57,548 nt of DNA from Candidatus Desulfovibrio intestinavium. Lineage in GTDB: Bacteria; Desulfobacterota; Desulfovibrionia; Desulfovibrionales; Desulfovibrionaceae. The stretch lies in the NCBI GenBank assembly GCA_019118345.1, contig DWZD01000034.1, forward strand, positions 1 through 57,548, in the 5' to 3' direction. Made by a program: the position numbers and the translations under genes. Below, in pieces: positions 37,352 to 46,013 of the stretch. A model generated the notes under the pieces. It saw only the letters and a list, made by a program, of their open reading frames with translations, had not been told where the DNA came from and ran no database searches. The first letter of the stretch is position 1. Every line of letters starts with the position of its first letter.

Positions 37352-39270
37352 GCCCGGTCGCTGGTCATGGAACAGAAGGCATTGACAATGGCCAGAATGC
37401 GGGAATGGATATTGATGTCCATGCCCTTCAGGCCGCGCGGGCCGCTGCCGTCGAACTTTTCGTTCATGTCGTACACGGCTTCTGAGACAGGCAGGCCGAA
37501 CGGAATGCCTTTCAGAATATTGAAGGCGTATTCGGTGGAGCGCAGCACGGCCTGCTGCTCCTCGTCCGTCAGTTTGCCGCTTTTCTGCAGCAGCTCGTGC
37601 GGCACGAATATCTTGCCGATCTGGCAAAGCCGGGCCGCCATGTGCAGGGTGGTGACGTCCGGGGCGTCAAGCCCCATGTGGCGGCTCAGCACGGCCGCGA
37701 CTTGCTCCATCTTGAGGCTGTGCCCCACAAGATTGGGATCCACATTTTCCACGGCCCGAATCAGGGCGTCCATCAGGTTGCGTTGCAGGGCCTTGGCCTG
37801 CAGGGCCTTTTTGCGGAACTGGGTAATGTCGTTGAACATGGCGACGACACTGAGGGCGTCCTCGTGCGTCTCGCCGCCCTCATCGCCGCTGAACAGGGAG
37901 AGAGAGACCCGGTACAGGCGCTGCTCGCCGTCCTGCCCGGTCAGGGAGATTTCCACGTCGTCTGCCGAAGCGTCCTGCTGCTTGCGGGCAATGCCATCCC
38001 GCAGCGTCCGGGCGGCTTCCGCCGGAAAAATGTCGTCCAGGGCCGTCCCTTCGGGCTGATCGTGGCCCAGCATGCCGCAGATGCGGGCAAATTCGGGGGT
38101 AAAGAGGCGAATGCCGCCCTGCGGGGAAAAGAGGACGATGCCGACCTGCAGCGAGGCATTGATGCTGTCCAGCAGCTGTTTCTGATCCCGAATGAGGGTA
38201 TAGAGCGTTTTGAAATAGGCGGCCATGGCCTGATGCGCGCGACCGGCCAGAAAGGAGACGCCAAAGGCCAGCAGCAGCGCAACGCCGGCGCAGCCGATGA
38301 CTGCCCCCAGATAGACGATCAGGCTTTTGCGGCTGATTTCATCGTCAACAAGCCGGGCGGGGATGGCCGCTTCCAGCAGGAAGCTGTCAGGCAGGTGCGC
38401 CAGCCTGATGAGGGAATAAACCTCGGCGTCCCCTCGCAGTCCGGCACGTTTCGCAAAGGTCTGGGATTGAGACGTGCGGGCGCCGTCCGCCAGAGGGCGC
38501 ATGCACAGGGCATTGTCCTGCACAAAAAAGACGGACTGCCCCTGCGGAGAGATGTCTGCCAGCTCCAGCAGCACTTCCTTGTCATGGAGCAGAGTGAACA
38601 AAAAGGTGTTCATCTTGAAGGTGAATACTGCGCAGCCGATGACGGCGGGCGTTTCCACGCCGCTGAGTTCGAGCAGGGGGGCCGCCACGCCGAGAAGGAT
38701 ATCTTCGTCATTCGCTTCCAGCGAAGAAAAGAGCGTCTGGCGCGAGGCCATGCTGAGCTGGACGAGCTGGGCGGTGAATGAGGGGGCGGCGCTTGCGGCG
38801 CTATCGACAATCTTGCTGCCGTCCGGCAGGAACAGGCTGATGCGCTGTATGCTGCTGCTGCCCCGGGCCATGTCGGCCAGCAGGCGCTGCATATAGTCGC
38901 GCTGCTCCAGCAGGGATTGCTGGCCCTCATCCAGCGTTTCCCGCGACGCTTCCGGGGCATGCAACAGGTCTGCGGGCAGGGTGGCCATGTCCTGAACAAA
39001 AAGGCGTATGGCCTCTGAGGTTCGCACATTCTGCACCTGATCCAGGATGTCTGAGCGCCAGAACTGGAGGCGCTGCTGCATGGTATCCATCTTGGAAAGG
39101 AGGAAGCGGTTTCTGGCGCTGAAAATCTCCTGCTCCGTCCGGCTGATCTCGAGCTGGCAAAGCGCATAGCAGAAGGCGACCACCAGAAGGAAGAAAAGGA
39201 TGCTGCCGATGACGAGCTGCCGTTTTGTCCAGCGCAGTTTGCGTGGCATTTCCGGGAAGTAGGTGCTCAT
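37198..39270 (-). CDS. membrane sensor with PAS and degenerate HD-GYP domain (LapD-analog candidate)
   Basis: The product has 690 residues, with membrane helices at about 19-40 and 317-342 flanking a periplasmic domain of about 275 residues. A PAS-like domain follows (about 365-470, SINASLQVGIVLFSPQGGIR), then an HD-GYP-like C-terminus (about 500-690). HD-GYP proteins normally have HDIGKI and HHExxDGxGYP; here the first reads LCQIGKI (residue about 548) and the second YDMNEKFDGSGPRGLKG (about 605), so metal ligands and the GYP tip are lost. SDRAYRSGMP near the end is retained. It starts three bases after the LapG-like gene. In Pseudomonas, LapD uses a degenerate EAL domain to hold LapG, so a c-di-GMP receptor role is inferred. 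Confidence 0.75.
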   Translation of the reverse strand: MSTYFPEMPRKLRWTKRQLVIGSILFFLLVVAFCYALCQLEISRTEQEIFSARNRFLLSKMDTMQQRLQFWRSDILDQVQNVRTSEAIRLFVQDMATLPADLLHAPEASRETLDEGQQSLLEQRDYMQRLLADMARGSSSIQRISLFLPDGSKIVDSAASAAPSFTAQLVQLSMASRQTLFSSLEANDEDILLGVAAPLLELSGVETPAVIGCAVFTFKMNTFLFTLLHDKEVLLELADISPQGQSVFFVQDNALCMRPLADGARTSQSQTFAKRAGLRGDAEVYSLIRLAHLPDSFLLEAAIPARLVDDEISRKSLIVYLGAVIGCAGVALLLAFGVSFLAGRAHQAMAAYFKTLYTLIRDQKQLLDSINASLQVGIVLFSPQGGIRLFTPEFARICGMLGHDQPEGTALDDIFPAEAARTLRDGIARKQQDASADDVEISLTGQDGEQRLYRVSLSLFSGDEGGETHEDALSVVAMFNDITQFRKKALQAKALQRNLMDALIRAVENVDPNLVGHSLKMEQVAAVLSRHMGLDAPDVTTLHMAARLCQIGKIFVPHELLQKSGKLTDEEQQAVLRSTEYAFNILKGIPFGLPVSEAVYDMNEKFDGSGPRGLKGMDINIHSRILAIVNAFCSMTSDRAYRSGMPIEQALDILSQSDAFDPDIVQTLRHIPPQELRAALEKQEDTPQGA

Positions 39271-39273
39271 GGC

Positions 39274-39993
39274 TTACTCACTGATTTTTTTACCTTTCAT
39301 ATGCGCCCAGCGGCCCTGCTCATTGAAGGAAAACTGCGGCGAGTAGTTGCGCAGCCTTGTGTGGGACAGGACGCTGTTGCTGAGATTGTCCAGAATGAGA
39401 ATATCATCATCGGTGTAGACGGCAAGCACGGCATGGGGCAGGCGACGCAGCGTATCCCGCAGCACGACAATGCGCATCTTTTCGACCGGCACGCCCAGTT
39501 CCTTGAGCGTAAAATATTTGATAATGGCGTAATCCTCACAATCGCCGGACTTTTGCAGGAAGGCATTGGGCCAGGCCCAGTAATCCGGCAGCCCCCAGTT
39601 CTCCTTGTCCTCGCGATAGGGAAAGCGGTTCCAGAAGGCATTGACGTACCGCAACAGTTCAACGCCTGTTTTCCCGGCAGCTTCCTGCTGGAATTTTTCC
39701 CAGGTGACGCCCTTGCGAAAGACTTTTTCCTTGAGAAAAATGGGTTCCTCGGCGTTCTTGTTGCGAACGGTCTCCCAGGCGGGCAGGCTGGAAAGGGGGC
39801 GCTTGAATTCCACCGTGCCGAACAGGCCGGCGCCAAGAGCCGCCGTGGGCCAGAACGGCAGGGCCGCCAGCAGCAGAAGAGCGGCCAGCCCTGTGCGGAT
39901 GCCATGCCGCAGGGCGCGGGCGGCAAGCGCCGGCGGCTTCGCAGCCCCGGCAGCGGGTGCCGCATGATGCCAGTGGATGATTCTGTTCGCCAT
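39274..39993 (-). CDS. LapG-like periplasmic transglutaminase-like cysteine protease
   Basis: The product has 239 residues. A hydrophobic signal (about 32-54) is followed by a BTLCP/DUF920 protease domain. WNRFPYREDKENWGLPDYWA and SGDCEDYAIIKYFTLKELG give catalytic Cys152, PHAVLAVY gives His187 and ILDNLS gives Asp202, so the triad is complete. LapG proteases cleave large surface adhesins near their N-terminal retention module when c-di-GMP falls. The partner membrane gene follows by three bases. No LapA-like adhesin or type I secretion system is in this window. No clear ribosome site precedes ATG 39993. Confidence 0.85.
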   Translation of the reverse strand: MANRIIHWHHAAPAAGAAKPPALAARALRHGIRTGLAALLLLAALPFWPTAALGAGLFGTVEFKRPLSSLPAWETVRNKNAEEPIFLKEKVFRKGVTWEKFQQEAAGKTGVELLRYVNAFWNRFPYREDKENWGLPDYWAWPNAFLQKSGDCEDYAIIKYFTLKELGVPVEKMRIVVLRDTLRRLPHAVLAVYTDDDILILDNLSNSVLSHTRLRNYSPQFSFNEQGRWAHMKGKKISE

Positions 39994-40695
39994 AGATCAG
40001 GAAGGAAAAAGGCCCAAAGGTCGCTCCAATCAATATTGTCATGACGGCACGTCCCTGTCGAGAGGGAAAAGGTCTCTCCCCCGGCGTATGCCGTCGCCCG
40101 GTCGGGCCTGATGCGGCCTTCCGTCTCGCCGCGTTCCGGGACGGGCCGCCGGCACACGCGAAAGGAGGCGGCAGGCCGGGGCCGTGAGAAAAAGCGGCGG
40201 TCAGCCCCTCGCGCGCAACACGCCCCGCCGCCTGGGCAACGGCGCATTTGCCCTTTTCCGCCGTCGCCCTGCCGCGTGCTTGGCGCGGTGAAAACCGTTG
40301 CCGTCGCCGGCCCGCACAAATCCGACATGCCGCCTGTTGCCGCCCCGCCGACGGCCCGAATCGCCGACGGCGTCGAGCACTGAGGGCGGCAGCCGTGGGG
40401 TGTGACGCGGATCGCCCGTTGTCCTTACGCCGCTCGGGCCTGTTACCACGATTCGCTGCGTGTTTTGGGGGGAAGGGGCACCCCGCGCTCTGCTGTCGGT
40501 GCCCGCAAGGTTCCTGCCCTAACGGGCACGGCCCTTGCGGGCCGCCTTTCGGTCGCTGCCGGCCCCAAGTCCTTCATCCCATCCCCAACGCGCGTTTACC
40601 GGGCAAGAGACAGGGACACGAGGCAACCCTGCCTCCAAAAGCAAGCTGAGCGTGTACGGCCTATTTGCATTATCTGTTGAAATTGTTTGTAAAAT
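39994..40695. other. 702-bp non-coding region upstream of the LapG-like gene
   Basis: No convincing gene is seen on either strand. It is GC-rich with several inverted repeats, for example GTGCCCG / CGGGCAC around 40500-40529 and GGCCC / GGGCC around 40530-40545. The right end (40660-40700) is AT-rich and on the minus strand offers a weak promoter (TTTACA, then GATAATG 14 bases later), so a leader of about 680 bases could precede the LapG-like gene. I looked for cyclic-di-GMP riboswitch, RNase P, SRP and tmRNA hallmarks and found none. Confidence 0.55.
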
Positions 40696-41652
40696 TTACG
40701 TTGACAGACCTTGGCCGTCCTGGCCCTGTGAAAGCCCCAGATCCCGCAGCAGATTGTCCACGGCCATGCGGCCCATGAGTTCCGTGGCGCCGCGCGTGGA
40801 GGAGGAGCAGTGCGAACCCATGACCAGATTGTCCAGCTGGTACCACGCCTCCTCGACGGGCGGTTCCTGCTCGAAGACGTCGAGGCCCGCGCCGTGGATG
40901 CGGCCTTCCTGAAGGGCGGCCAGCAGGGCGGCATTGTCCACCAGTTCGCCGCGCGCGGTATTGATGAGGATGGCCGTGGGCTTCATGCTTGCCAGACGGC
41001 GGGCGTCGATGCAGTGGCGGGTGCTGTCATCCAGCTGGGTATGCAGGGAGATGAAGTCGGCCTCGGCGCAAATCTCGTCGAGGCTGGCGCGTTCGATGCG
41101 GTTGGCCGCGGCAAAGTCCTCGTCCCAGCGGATGTCATTGGCCAGGATTCGCATGGAAAAGCCCTGCGCCCGGCGGGCCACGGCCCGACCGATGGCCCCC
41201 AGGCCCACAATGCCCAGTGTCCTGCCGAAAAGATCGATGCCGGTAATCTTGCTCCAGTCGCGTTCCCGGCAGCGCCTGTCGATGAGCGGCACCTTGCGGG
41301 CCACGGCCAGCATGAGAGCCAGGGCGTAGTCGGCCACGGCCTCGGTGGGCGCGCCCAGCGTGCGGGAAACGGCAATGCCGCGCGCCTCGCAGGCCGCCAG
41401 ATCGATATTGTCCAGACCGACGCCGTACTTGGCAATGGCTTTCAGCGCCGGCGCGTCCGCCAGCACATCCGTATTGACCGGATCCACGCCGACGATGAGA
41501 CCCTGACAATCCGTCAGGAGGGCGCGCATTTGATCCGCCTTGAGGATGCCGCCGGTCTCATTGCGTACGATGTCCAGACCCGCCGCGCGCAGGCGGTCAA
41601 ACAGGCCCGGATCGGTTTTGCCGAAGGAACGCGGAGTCACCAGAACTTTCAT
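40696..41652 (-). CDS. D-isomer-specific 2-hydroxyacid dehydrogenase (phosphoglycerate dehydrogenase-like)
   Basis: The product has 318 residues. It has the NAD-binding loop LGIVGLGAIGRAVARRA near residue 145, and catalytic residues in INTARGELVD (Arg), DVFEQEP (Glu) and GSHCSSST (His). The family fits phosphoglycerate dehydrogenase best (KYGVGLDNIDL near residue 75), but the C-terminal ACT regulatory domain of many SerA proteins is absent, so other hydroxyacids are possible. ATG 41652 has GGGAGG upstream; the longer frame is rejected. Confidence 0.88.
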   Translation of the reverse strand: MKVLVTPRSFGKTDPGLFDRLRAAGLDIVRNETGGILKADQMRALLTDCQGLIVGVDPVNTDVLADAPALKAIAKYGVGLDNIDLAACEARGIAVSRTLGAPTEAVADYALALMLAVARKVPLIDRRCRERDWSKITGIDLFGRTLGIVGLGAIGRAVARRAQGFSMRILANDIRWDEDFAAANRIERASLDEICAEADFISLHTQLDDSTRHCIDARRLASMKPTAILINTARGELVDNAALLAALQEGRIHGAGLDVFEQEPPVEEAWYQLDNLVMGSHCSSSTRGATELMGRMAVDNLLRDLGLSQGQDGQGLST

Positions 41653-41710
41653 ACAAACCTCCCTGCGGGGATGGAAAAAAACATCGGACGCAAACCGGGG
41701 CGATACGACA

Positions 41711-41744
41711 GGGGCGCTCCGTTTCGGCAAACAGGAGCGCCCCC
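41711..41744. other. hairpin between the dehydrogenase and the YjfB-like gene
   Basis: GGGGCGCTCC pairs with GGAGCGCCCC around a 14-base loop. There is no T tract on either side, so a terminator is possible but unproven. Confidence 0.4.
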
Positions 41745-41765
41745 GGGGATGTTCCCGCCGGACGA

Positions 41766-41963
41766 TCAGGCCACGGCATCCAGCCGGGTGCCGATGCCTT
41801 CGGCGGCCAGGCCGGCCGCACGCGCCGGATCGGTCTGCGTGGCGGGGGCAGCCGCGCCCGCCGTGCTGCCGTTGATGAGCTGGCTGGCAAGACTGGCCTG
41901 CATGTTCAGGATGGAACGGCTCAACGCGACGTTGAGACTGGCCTGCAGGGCTTCCATTTCCAT
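41766..41963 (-). CDS. small YjfB-like putative motility protein
   Basis: The protein has 65 residues (MEMEALQASLNVALSRSILN), with an N-terminal helix followed by an Ala/Gly/Thr-rich tail. The pattern matches the small YjfB family, which is annotated as putative motility proteins and has no known mechanism. ATG 41963 has AAAGGAG upstream. It sits downstream of trmFO on the same strand; no flagellar gene is nearby, so the name says little about its role here. Confidence 0.65.
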   Translation of the reverse strand: MEMEALQASLNVALSRSILNMQASLASQLINGSTAGAAAPATQTDPARAAGLAAEGIGTRLDAVA

Positions 41964-42006
41964 AATGGCTCCTTTGTTGCCATGAACAGTACGCGCTGAG
42001 GATACC

Positions 42007-43374
42007 CTAAAACGCCGCGTCCGGGAAGAGGAGGGCAGCAGCCCCCGCCGCTTCGCGCCAGCGTGCAAAGGCGGCCTGCGCCCGCTGGGCGTAGAGGGCC
42101 TTGCGATCCTTTTTTCTGGCCTTTTCGCCCAGTTCCGGCATGAGGCCGAAATGGGCGTTGGAAGGCTGAAAATGCTTGACCGGGGTACGAAGGTGTTGAA
42201 GCAGCGCCCCCAGAGCGCATTCCGCGGGCGGCTGCGGCAGCTCTCTTCCCTGTTCGCGGGCTATGAGGCTGAGCGCCAGCCAGAGGCCGCAGGCCGCGGA
42301 TTCCACATAGCCTTCCACCCCGGTGATCTGCCCGGCCAGATAGACATGGGGCCGCGTCCTGAGCGAAAGTTCCGGCGTCAGCGCTTCCGGCGCGTTGACG
42401 TAGGTATTGCGGTGCATGCTGCCGAAGCGGGCAAATTCGGCCCGCTCGAGTCCCGGCACCATGCGAAAGATGCGGGCCTGCTCGGCATAGGTCAGCTTGG
42501 TCTGGCAGCCCACCAGATTGCAGGCCTCGCCATTGCTGCTTTCCGCCCGCAGCTGCAGCACGGCCCACGGGCGGCGGCCGCTGCGCGGATCCACAAAGCC
42601 CACGGGTTTGAGCGGGCCGAAGGTGAGCGTGCGCGGCCCGCGCTGGGCAAGCGCCTCGATGGGCATGCAGCCCTCGAAATGCTTTTCTTTTTCGAAGCCG
42701 TGCGGCGTGACCTTTTCCGCTGCCAGCAGGGCCTCGTAAAAGGCTTCATATTCGTCCCGTTCAAAGGGGCAGTTCAGATAGTCGCCGCCTTCCTCGCCCT
42801 TTTCCTGCCCGTAGCGCGAGGCGCGAAAGACAACGGACATGTCCAGCGAGTGCGTCCAGACAATGGGCGCAATGGCGTCGTAAAAATAGCAGTGTTGCGC
42901 TCCCACCGCCTCGGCCAGGGCGGCGGACAGGCTGTCGTCCGTCATGGGGCCGGAAGCGATGATGATGACCTCATGCCCCTGCAGGCGGGGATCCTCCAGC
43001 GAGGCGATGCGGGCCTCCACCCGCTGAATGCGCTCCGCGGCGGCCACCCGCCGCGTCATGTCCGCGGCAAAGGCTTCCCGATCCACGGCCAGCGCCTTGC
43101 CCGCCGGCACGCGGTGAGCATCGGCGGCGGCCATGAAGTCGCTGCCCAGCGCGCGCATTTCGGCCTTGAGCAGACCGATGCCCGAGACCGGCTCGTCGGA
43201 ACGCAGGGAATTGGAACACACCAGCTCAGCCAGCTGACCGCTCACATGGGCGGCGGACATATGGCCCGGCTTCTGCTCGAACAGGGTCACCGCCAGACCG
43301 GCGCGGGCAAGCCGCAGGGCACATTCGCAGCCCGCCAGCCCGCCGCCGACCACGGCATATCGTTTTGGGGACAC
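42007..43374 (-). CDS. trmFO: folate-dependent tRNA (uracil-5-)-methyltransferase TrmFO
   Basis: The product has 455 residues. The FAD loop AVVGGGLAGCECALRLA is at the N-terminus, then the TrmFO-specific AELVCSNSLRSDE, IIIASGPMTDDSL, the mid segment FEGCMPIEALAQRGPRTLTFGPLKPVG and the C-terminal QITGVEGYVESAACGL. It makes m5U54 in the T loop of tRNA from methylenetetrahydrofolate. The start is GTG 43374 because AAGGAGTTTCC lies ahead and the family begins here; the 62-residue upstream extension has no family resemblance. Confidence 0.95.
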   Translation of the reverse strand: MSPKRYAVVGGGLAGCECALRLARAGLAVTLFEQKPGHMSAAHVSGQLAELVCSNSLRSDEPVSGIGLLKAEMRALGSDFMAAADAHRVPAGKALAVDREAFAADMTRRVAAAERIQRVEARIASLEDPRLQGHEVIIIASGPMTDDSLSAALAEAVGAQHCYFYDAIAPIVWTHSLDMSVVFRASRYGQEKGEEGGDYLNCPFERDEYEAFYEALLAAEKVTPHGFEKEKHFEGCMPIEALAQRGPRTLTFGPLKPVGFVDPRSGRRPWAVLQLRAESSNGEACNLVGCQTKLTYAEQARIFRMVPGLERAEFARFGSMHRNTYVNAPEALTPELSLRTRPHVYLAGQITGVEGYVESAACGLWLALSLIAREQGRELPQPPAECALGALLQHLRTPVKHFQPSNAHFGLMPELGEKARKKDRKALYAQRAQAAFARWREAAGAAALLFPDAAF

Positions 43375-43546
43375 GGAAACTCCTTGAAAAGATGTTTGCC
43401 GTATGTTGCCCAAGTGCGCCGCGCTTGGCAAGGAGGGGGAGGGCGGCCCTTCCCGCTTGCCTGACCGGACGACATGGCACATAATGCAGCTGTCGCAATG
43501 ACTTCCGGCGCGGTGTCGTCGCAGCAGAAAAGCGGAACAGGTCATC

Positions 43547-44555
43547 ATGGCGGCAGGCAAGGAATCCCGCGCATATCCCTACGTGGTCATGCCCTCGGCC
43601 ACATTGTTGCAACCCCCCCCGGGTCTACCTGGCGGGCGTGTATTGTCGCGGGCGGCCTCTTCCGGAAGCCCTGCTTTTCCGGCACTACGCCAGAGTCGAA
43701 TTTTTGCGTCCATATGCCGAACCGGAAGTCTTCATTGACGCTCCGGCCATTTACTGTGGACGATTTTTTTCGCATTACGGGCATTTTTTGCTGGAAAGTC
43801 TTTCGCGATTGACGCTTGCCAAAATGCATCCTTCGCTGCTCTGCTGCTATGTCAGTGATGGGCAGGGAGAGCTTGCCGCATGGCAGCGGGAGATCCTTTC
43901 GCTTCTGGGCCTACGGAACACGTTTTGGGAAGTCACCCGCCCGACGGCCTTTCGCAAACTTGTCGTTCCGCCGCCCGGCTATGTCATCCCCACGGAATTC
44001 GCGGCGGAACATGCCGCCTTTCTGGCCTGCGTCACCCCGGAGGAAATGATCACGGGGAAAAAAACCTATCTTTCCCGCGCGCTGGCCGGCAATCGGGTCT
44101 ATGCCAACGAGGCCGAGGCCGAAGAGATGCTGAGAGGCCACGGCTGGAATGTCCTTTCTCCTGAGACCCTGTCCGTCAGGGAGCAGCTGCGCGAGATCGC
44201 AAGCTCGGAAATCGTGCTTGGCATTGAGGGTTCCGCCTTTCATACGATTCTGCTTTTTCGGGAGTTGCGAACAAGGATGTATGCCATCAGGCGAGATGAA
44301 AATGAAAATTTTGTGACGATCCGACAGCGGAGAGGCTTTTTCTACAAGCGGATTGATGTCGGGAAAGATGGTTTGCTCGATATTCCCCGACTGGAAGAGG
44401 CGGTTCGGCATGACAGCCTTGAACGCCTTGTCGTCCCTGATGATGCGGCGCACCGGCTTGCCTGTCGCAACCGGCTGGTCAGAACGGCGCAATCACCCAT
44501 CTGCTGCAGCGAAAGTCTGCTGCGGCGGGCAGGATGCCTGCCGGGACGGGCCTGA
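43547..44555 (+). CDS. GT61 (DUF563) glycosyltransferase, frameshifted at a C8 tract
   Basis: The ATG at 43547 opens MAAGKESRAYPYVVMPSATL and reaches eight C residues at 43613-43620. The rest of the protein lies in another frame (RVYLAGVYCRGRPLPEALLF onwards). With one C fewer (seven) the two halves join smoothly (LLQPP-RVYLAG), giving about 335 residues. The body has GT61/DUF563 features: FFSHYGHFLLESLSRL, KKTYLSRALAGNR and VLGIEGSAFHTILLF. Such enzymes modify surface polysaccharide or glycoprotein. The C tract at the 5' end is the classical arrangement of a slippage-controlled (phase-variable) gene, read here in the off phase; an assembly error is the alternative. It is divergent from trmFO. 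Confidence 0.75.
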
Positions 44556-44712
44556 TCTCTTGCCAACCGTCCACGGGGCGGCATGACGCCCTGTGGGCCT
44601 GTGCGATGCGCCGGTGTGCGCCATGCGGGGCAGGGCGGCAGGGGTCGGCGCGTCTGGCGGTCGGCTTTTGGGCCTCGAAGACTTGGCGCAGGGCCTGATG
44701 CGGCCCGAAATG

Positions 44713-45294
44713 CTAGCGCGGCTTGCCCACGGACTGGGTGGCCGCCGCCTTCCAGCCCCGGGGCAGGAAGCCGAATCGGCTTGCATCGCGGGTGGTGGAG
44801 GCCTTGACCACGTTGGCCAGTCCGGCCGAAGCGCAGAACAGGCCCACATTCTGGTACACGGAGCCGACGTGCATGCCGCCGTAGGGGTCGTTTTCGGGCA
44901 CGGCAAAGATCAGCACCGCAGGGGCTTCGTCGAGGGGACTGCCCAGCGCATCGCTGATGCGCTCAAGGCTGTGGGTGGCGGCCTCATAGCGCCAGAGGCC
45001 GTCGGCCTTGTTGACGTAGAGTTGCAGGGCCTGCCGGTTGCGGGCGCTGGGGGCCGTGCGCTTGCCGTCGGGGCGATTCTGGCCCCAGGCGGCCCAGAGC
45101 AGATTGCCCAGGGTGGCATTGTCCAGCGGATCGGGGCGGAAGGCGCGGGTGGTGTGCCGCTGGGCGAGCGCCTGCATGAGCGGCTTGCCGCCGGTGGTGT
45201 CCGGGGCCGGTAGGCTGAGGCTCTCGGCCATGAGGGCGGTGGGGCAGGCGGCGAGCAGGCAGAGGGAAAGCAGGGGCAGGGAGCGGATGTTCAT
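44713..45294 (-). CDS. SagB/nitroreductase-family protein, exported
   Basis: The product has 193 residues. The N-terminus MNIRSLPLLSLCLLAACPT is either a lipobox (LAAC, Cys17) or a signal peptide cleaved near LMAES. The body has the nitroreductase-like RHTTRAFRPDPLDNATLGNLLWAAWGQNR and SVYQNVGLFCASAGL, which match the SagB/ThcOx branch that binds FMN. SagB enzymes oxidise thiazolines or reduce nitro and quinone substrates, but an exported one must obtain a flavin in the periplasm. The start has AAGGAAG and lies 38 bases after the PTS EIIC stop. No substrate is suggested by the neighbours. Confidence 0.75.
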   Translation of the reverse strand: MNIRSLPLLSLCLLAACPTALMAESLSLPAPDTTGGKPLMQALAQRHTTRAFRPDPLDNATLGNLLWAAWGQNRPDGKRTAPSARNRQALQLYVNKADGLWRYEAATHSLERISDALGSPLDEAPAVLIFAVPENDPYGGMHVGSVYQNVGLFCASAGLANVVKASTTRDASRFGFLPRGWKAAATQSVGKPR

Positions 45295-45332
45295 GAGACT
45301 TCCTTGTGGGTTGCCGGCAGGGGCCGGGTGAA

Positions 45333-46012
45333 TCAGATCCTGTACTCCAGAAGGAGCGCCACGGCGGCAAGGCAGAGTCCCGCCAGCAGCGTGGCATAGG
45401 CCCGGCGCACGCGCAGGGAGAGAATGGCCCCCAGCATGGCGGCCACATACATCATGGGCCAGTTGATGGTGCGCAGAAGCGGGCCGCGGCGCTGCGAGTC
45501 CAGCCCGTCAAAGATGACGGCCAGCAGGATGAAACAGGCGAGATAGAGGGCAAATTGCCAGCAGGCGCGCAGGCTGATGCCGACGAGCAGCGCCCCGCCC
45601 GGCGGGCAGCCCTTTCCGCTGCGGCAGAAGTTTTCCACGGCGGGCATGAGGCGGTTGAGCAGAACGCGCTGGCTGCGTTCGGCAAAGGCCGCGCCGTAGG
45701 CGGCAAGGACGGCAAGGAGCAGGGGCAGCAGCAGGGCGCCGGGGGCTGACCAGCCGTAGAGGCGGGCCAGCGGGAACATGAGCAGGAAACTCAGTACGCC
45801 TTGCGGCGGCACGACGCTGCCCAGCGGCACCACATCCAGCCAGAGCAGTTCCAGGGTGATGCCGAGCGGCAGGGCCAGCAGCCAGTCGCCGGTCAGGCCG
45901 CCCATGAGCAGGGCCGCAAAGAGCGGCCGGTCAGCGAGGCGAAAAACCAGCGTGTGGCGGCAGAGTCCCAGAAGGACAAAAAAAAAGCGTAAGGTATCCC
46001 GGCCAGGGCCAT
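45333..46012 (-). CDS. PTS mannose-family EIIC, frameshifted at a nine-base homopolymer
   Basis: The membrane permease EIIC starts at ATG 46012, one base after the EIIB stop. It reads MALAGIPYAFF and meets nine T (A at 45978-45986 on the plus strand). In the written frame it soon meets a stop; with one extra T it continues FVLLGLCRHTLVFRLADRP into MGGLTGDWLLALPLGITLE, a full EIIC of about 226 residues with several helices. The family translocates sugars of the mannose group with EIID. The tract may cause slippage, represent a real mutation or be an assembly error. No EIID follows, so transport is uncertain. Confidence 0.75.
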
Positions 46013-46013
46013 G

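Noticed and set aside
40111..40680. Two short rightward frames in the same gap
   Set aside because: Translations are Arg/Pro-rich without motifs or good ribosome sites; most likely chance frames.
39994..40695. Cyclic-di-GMP riboswitch, RNase P RNA, SRP RNA or tmRNA in the gap upstream of the LapG-like gene
   Set aside because: None of the conserved core sequences could be found on either strand; only generic hairpins remain.
42007..43560. Longer start for trmFO (62 extra residues)
   Set aside because: The TrmFO family begins at the FAD loop; GTG 43374 has an ideal AAGGAG site.
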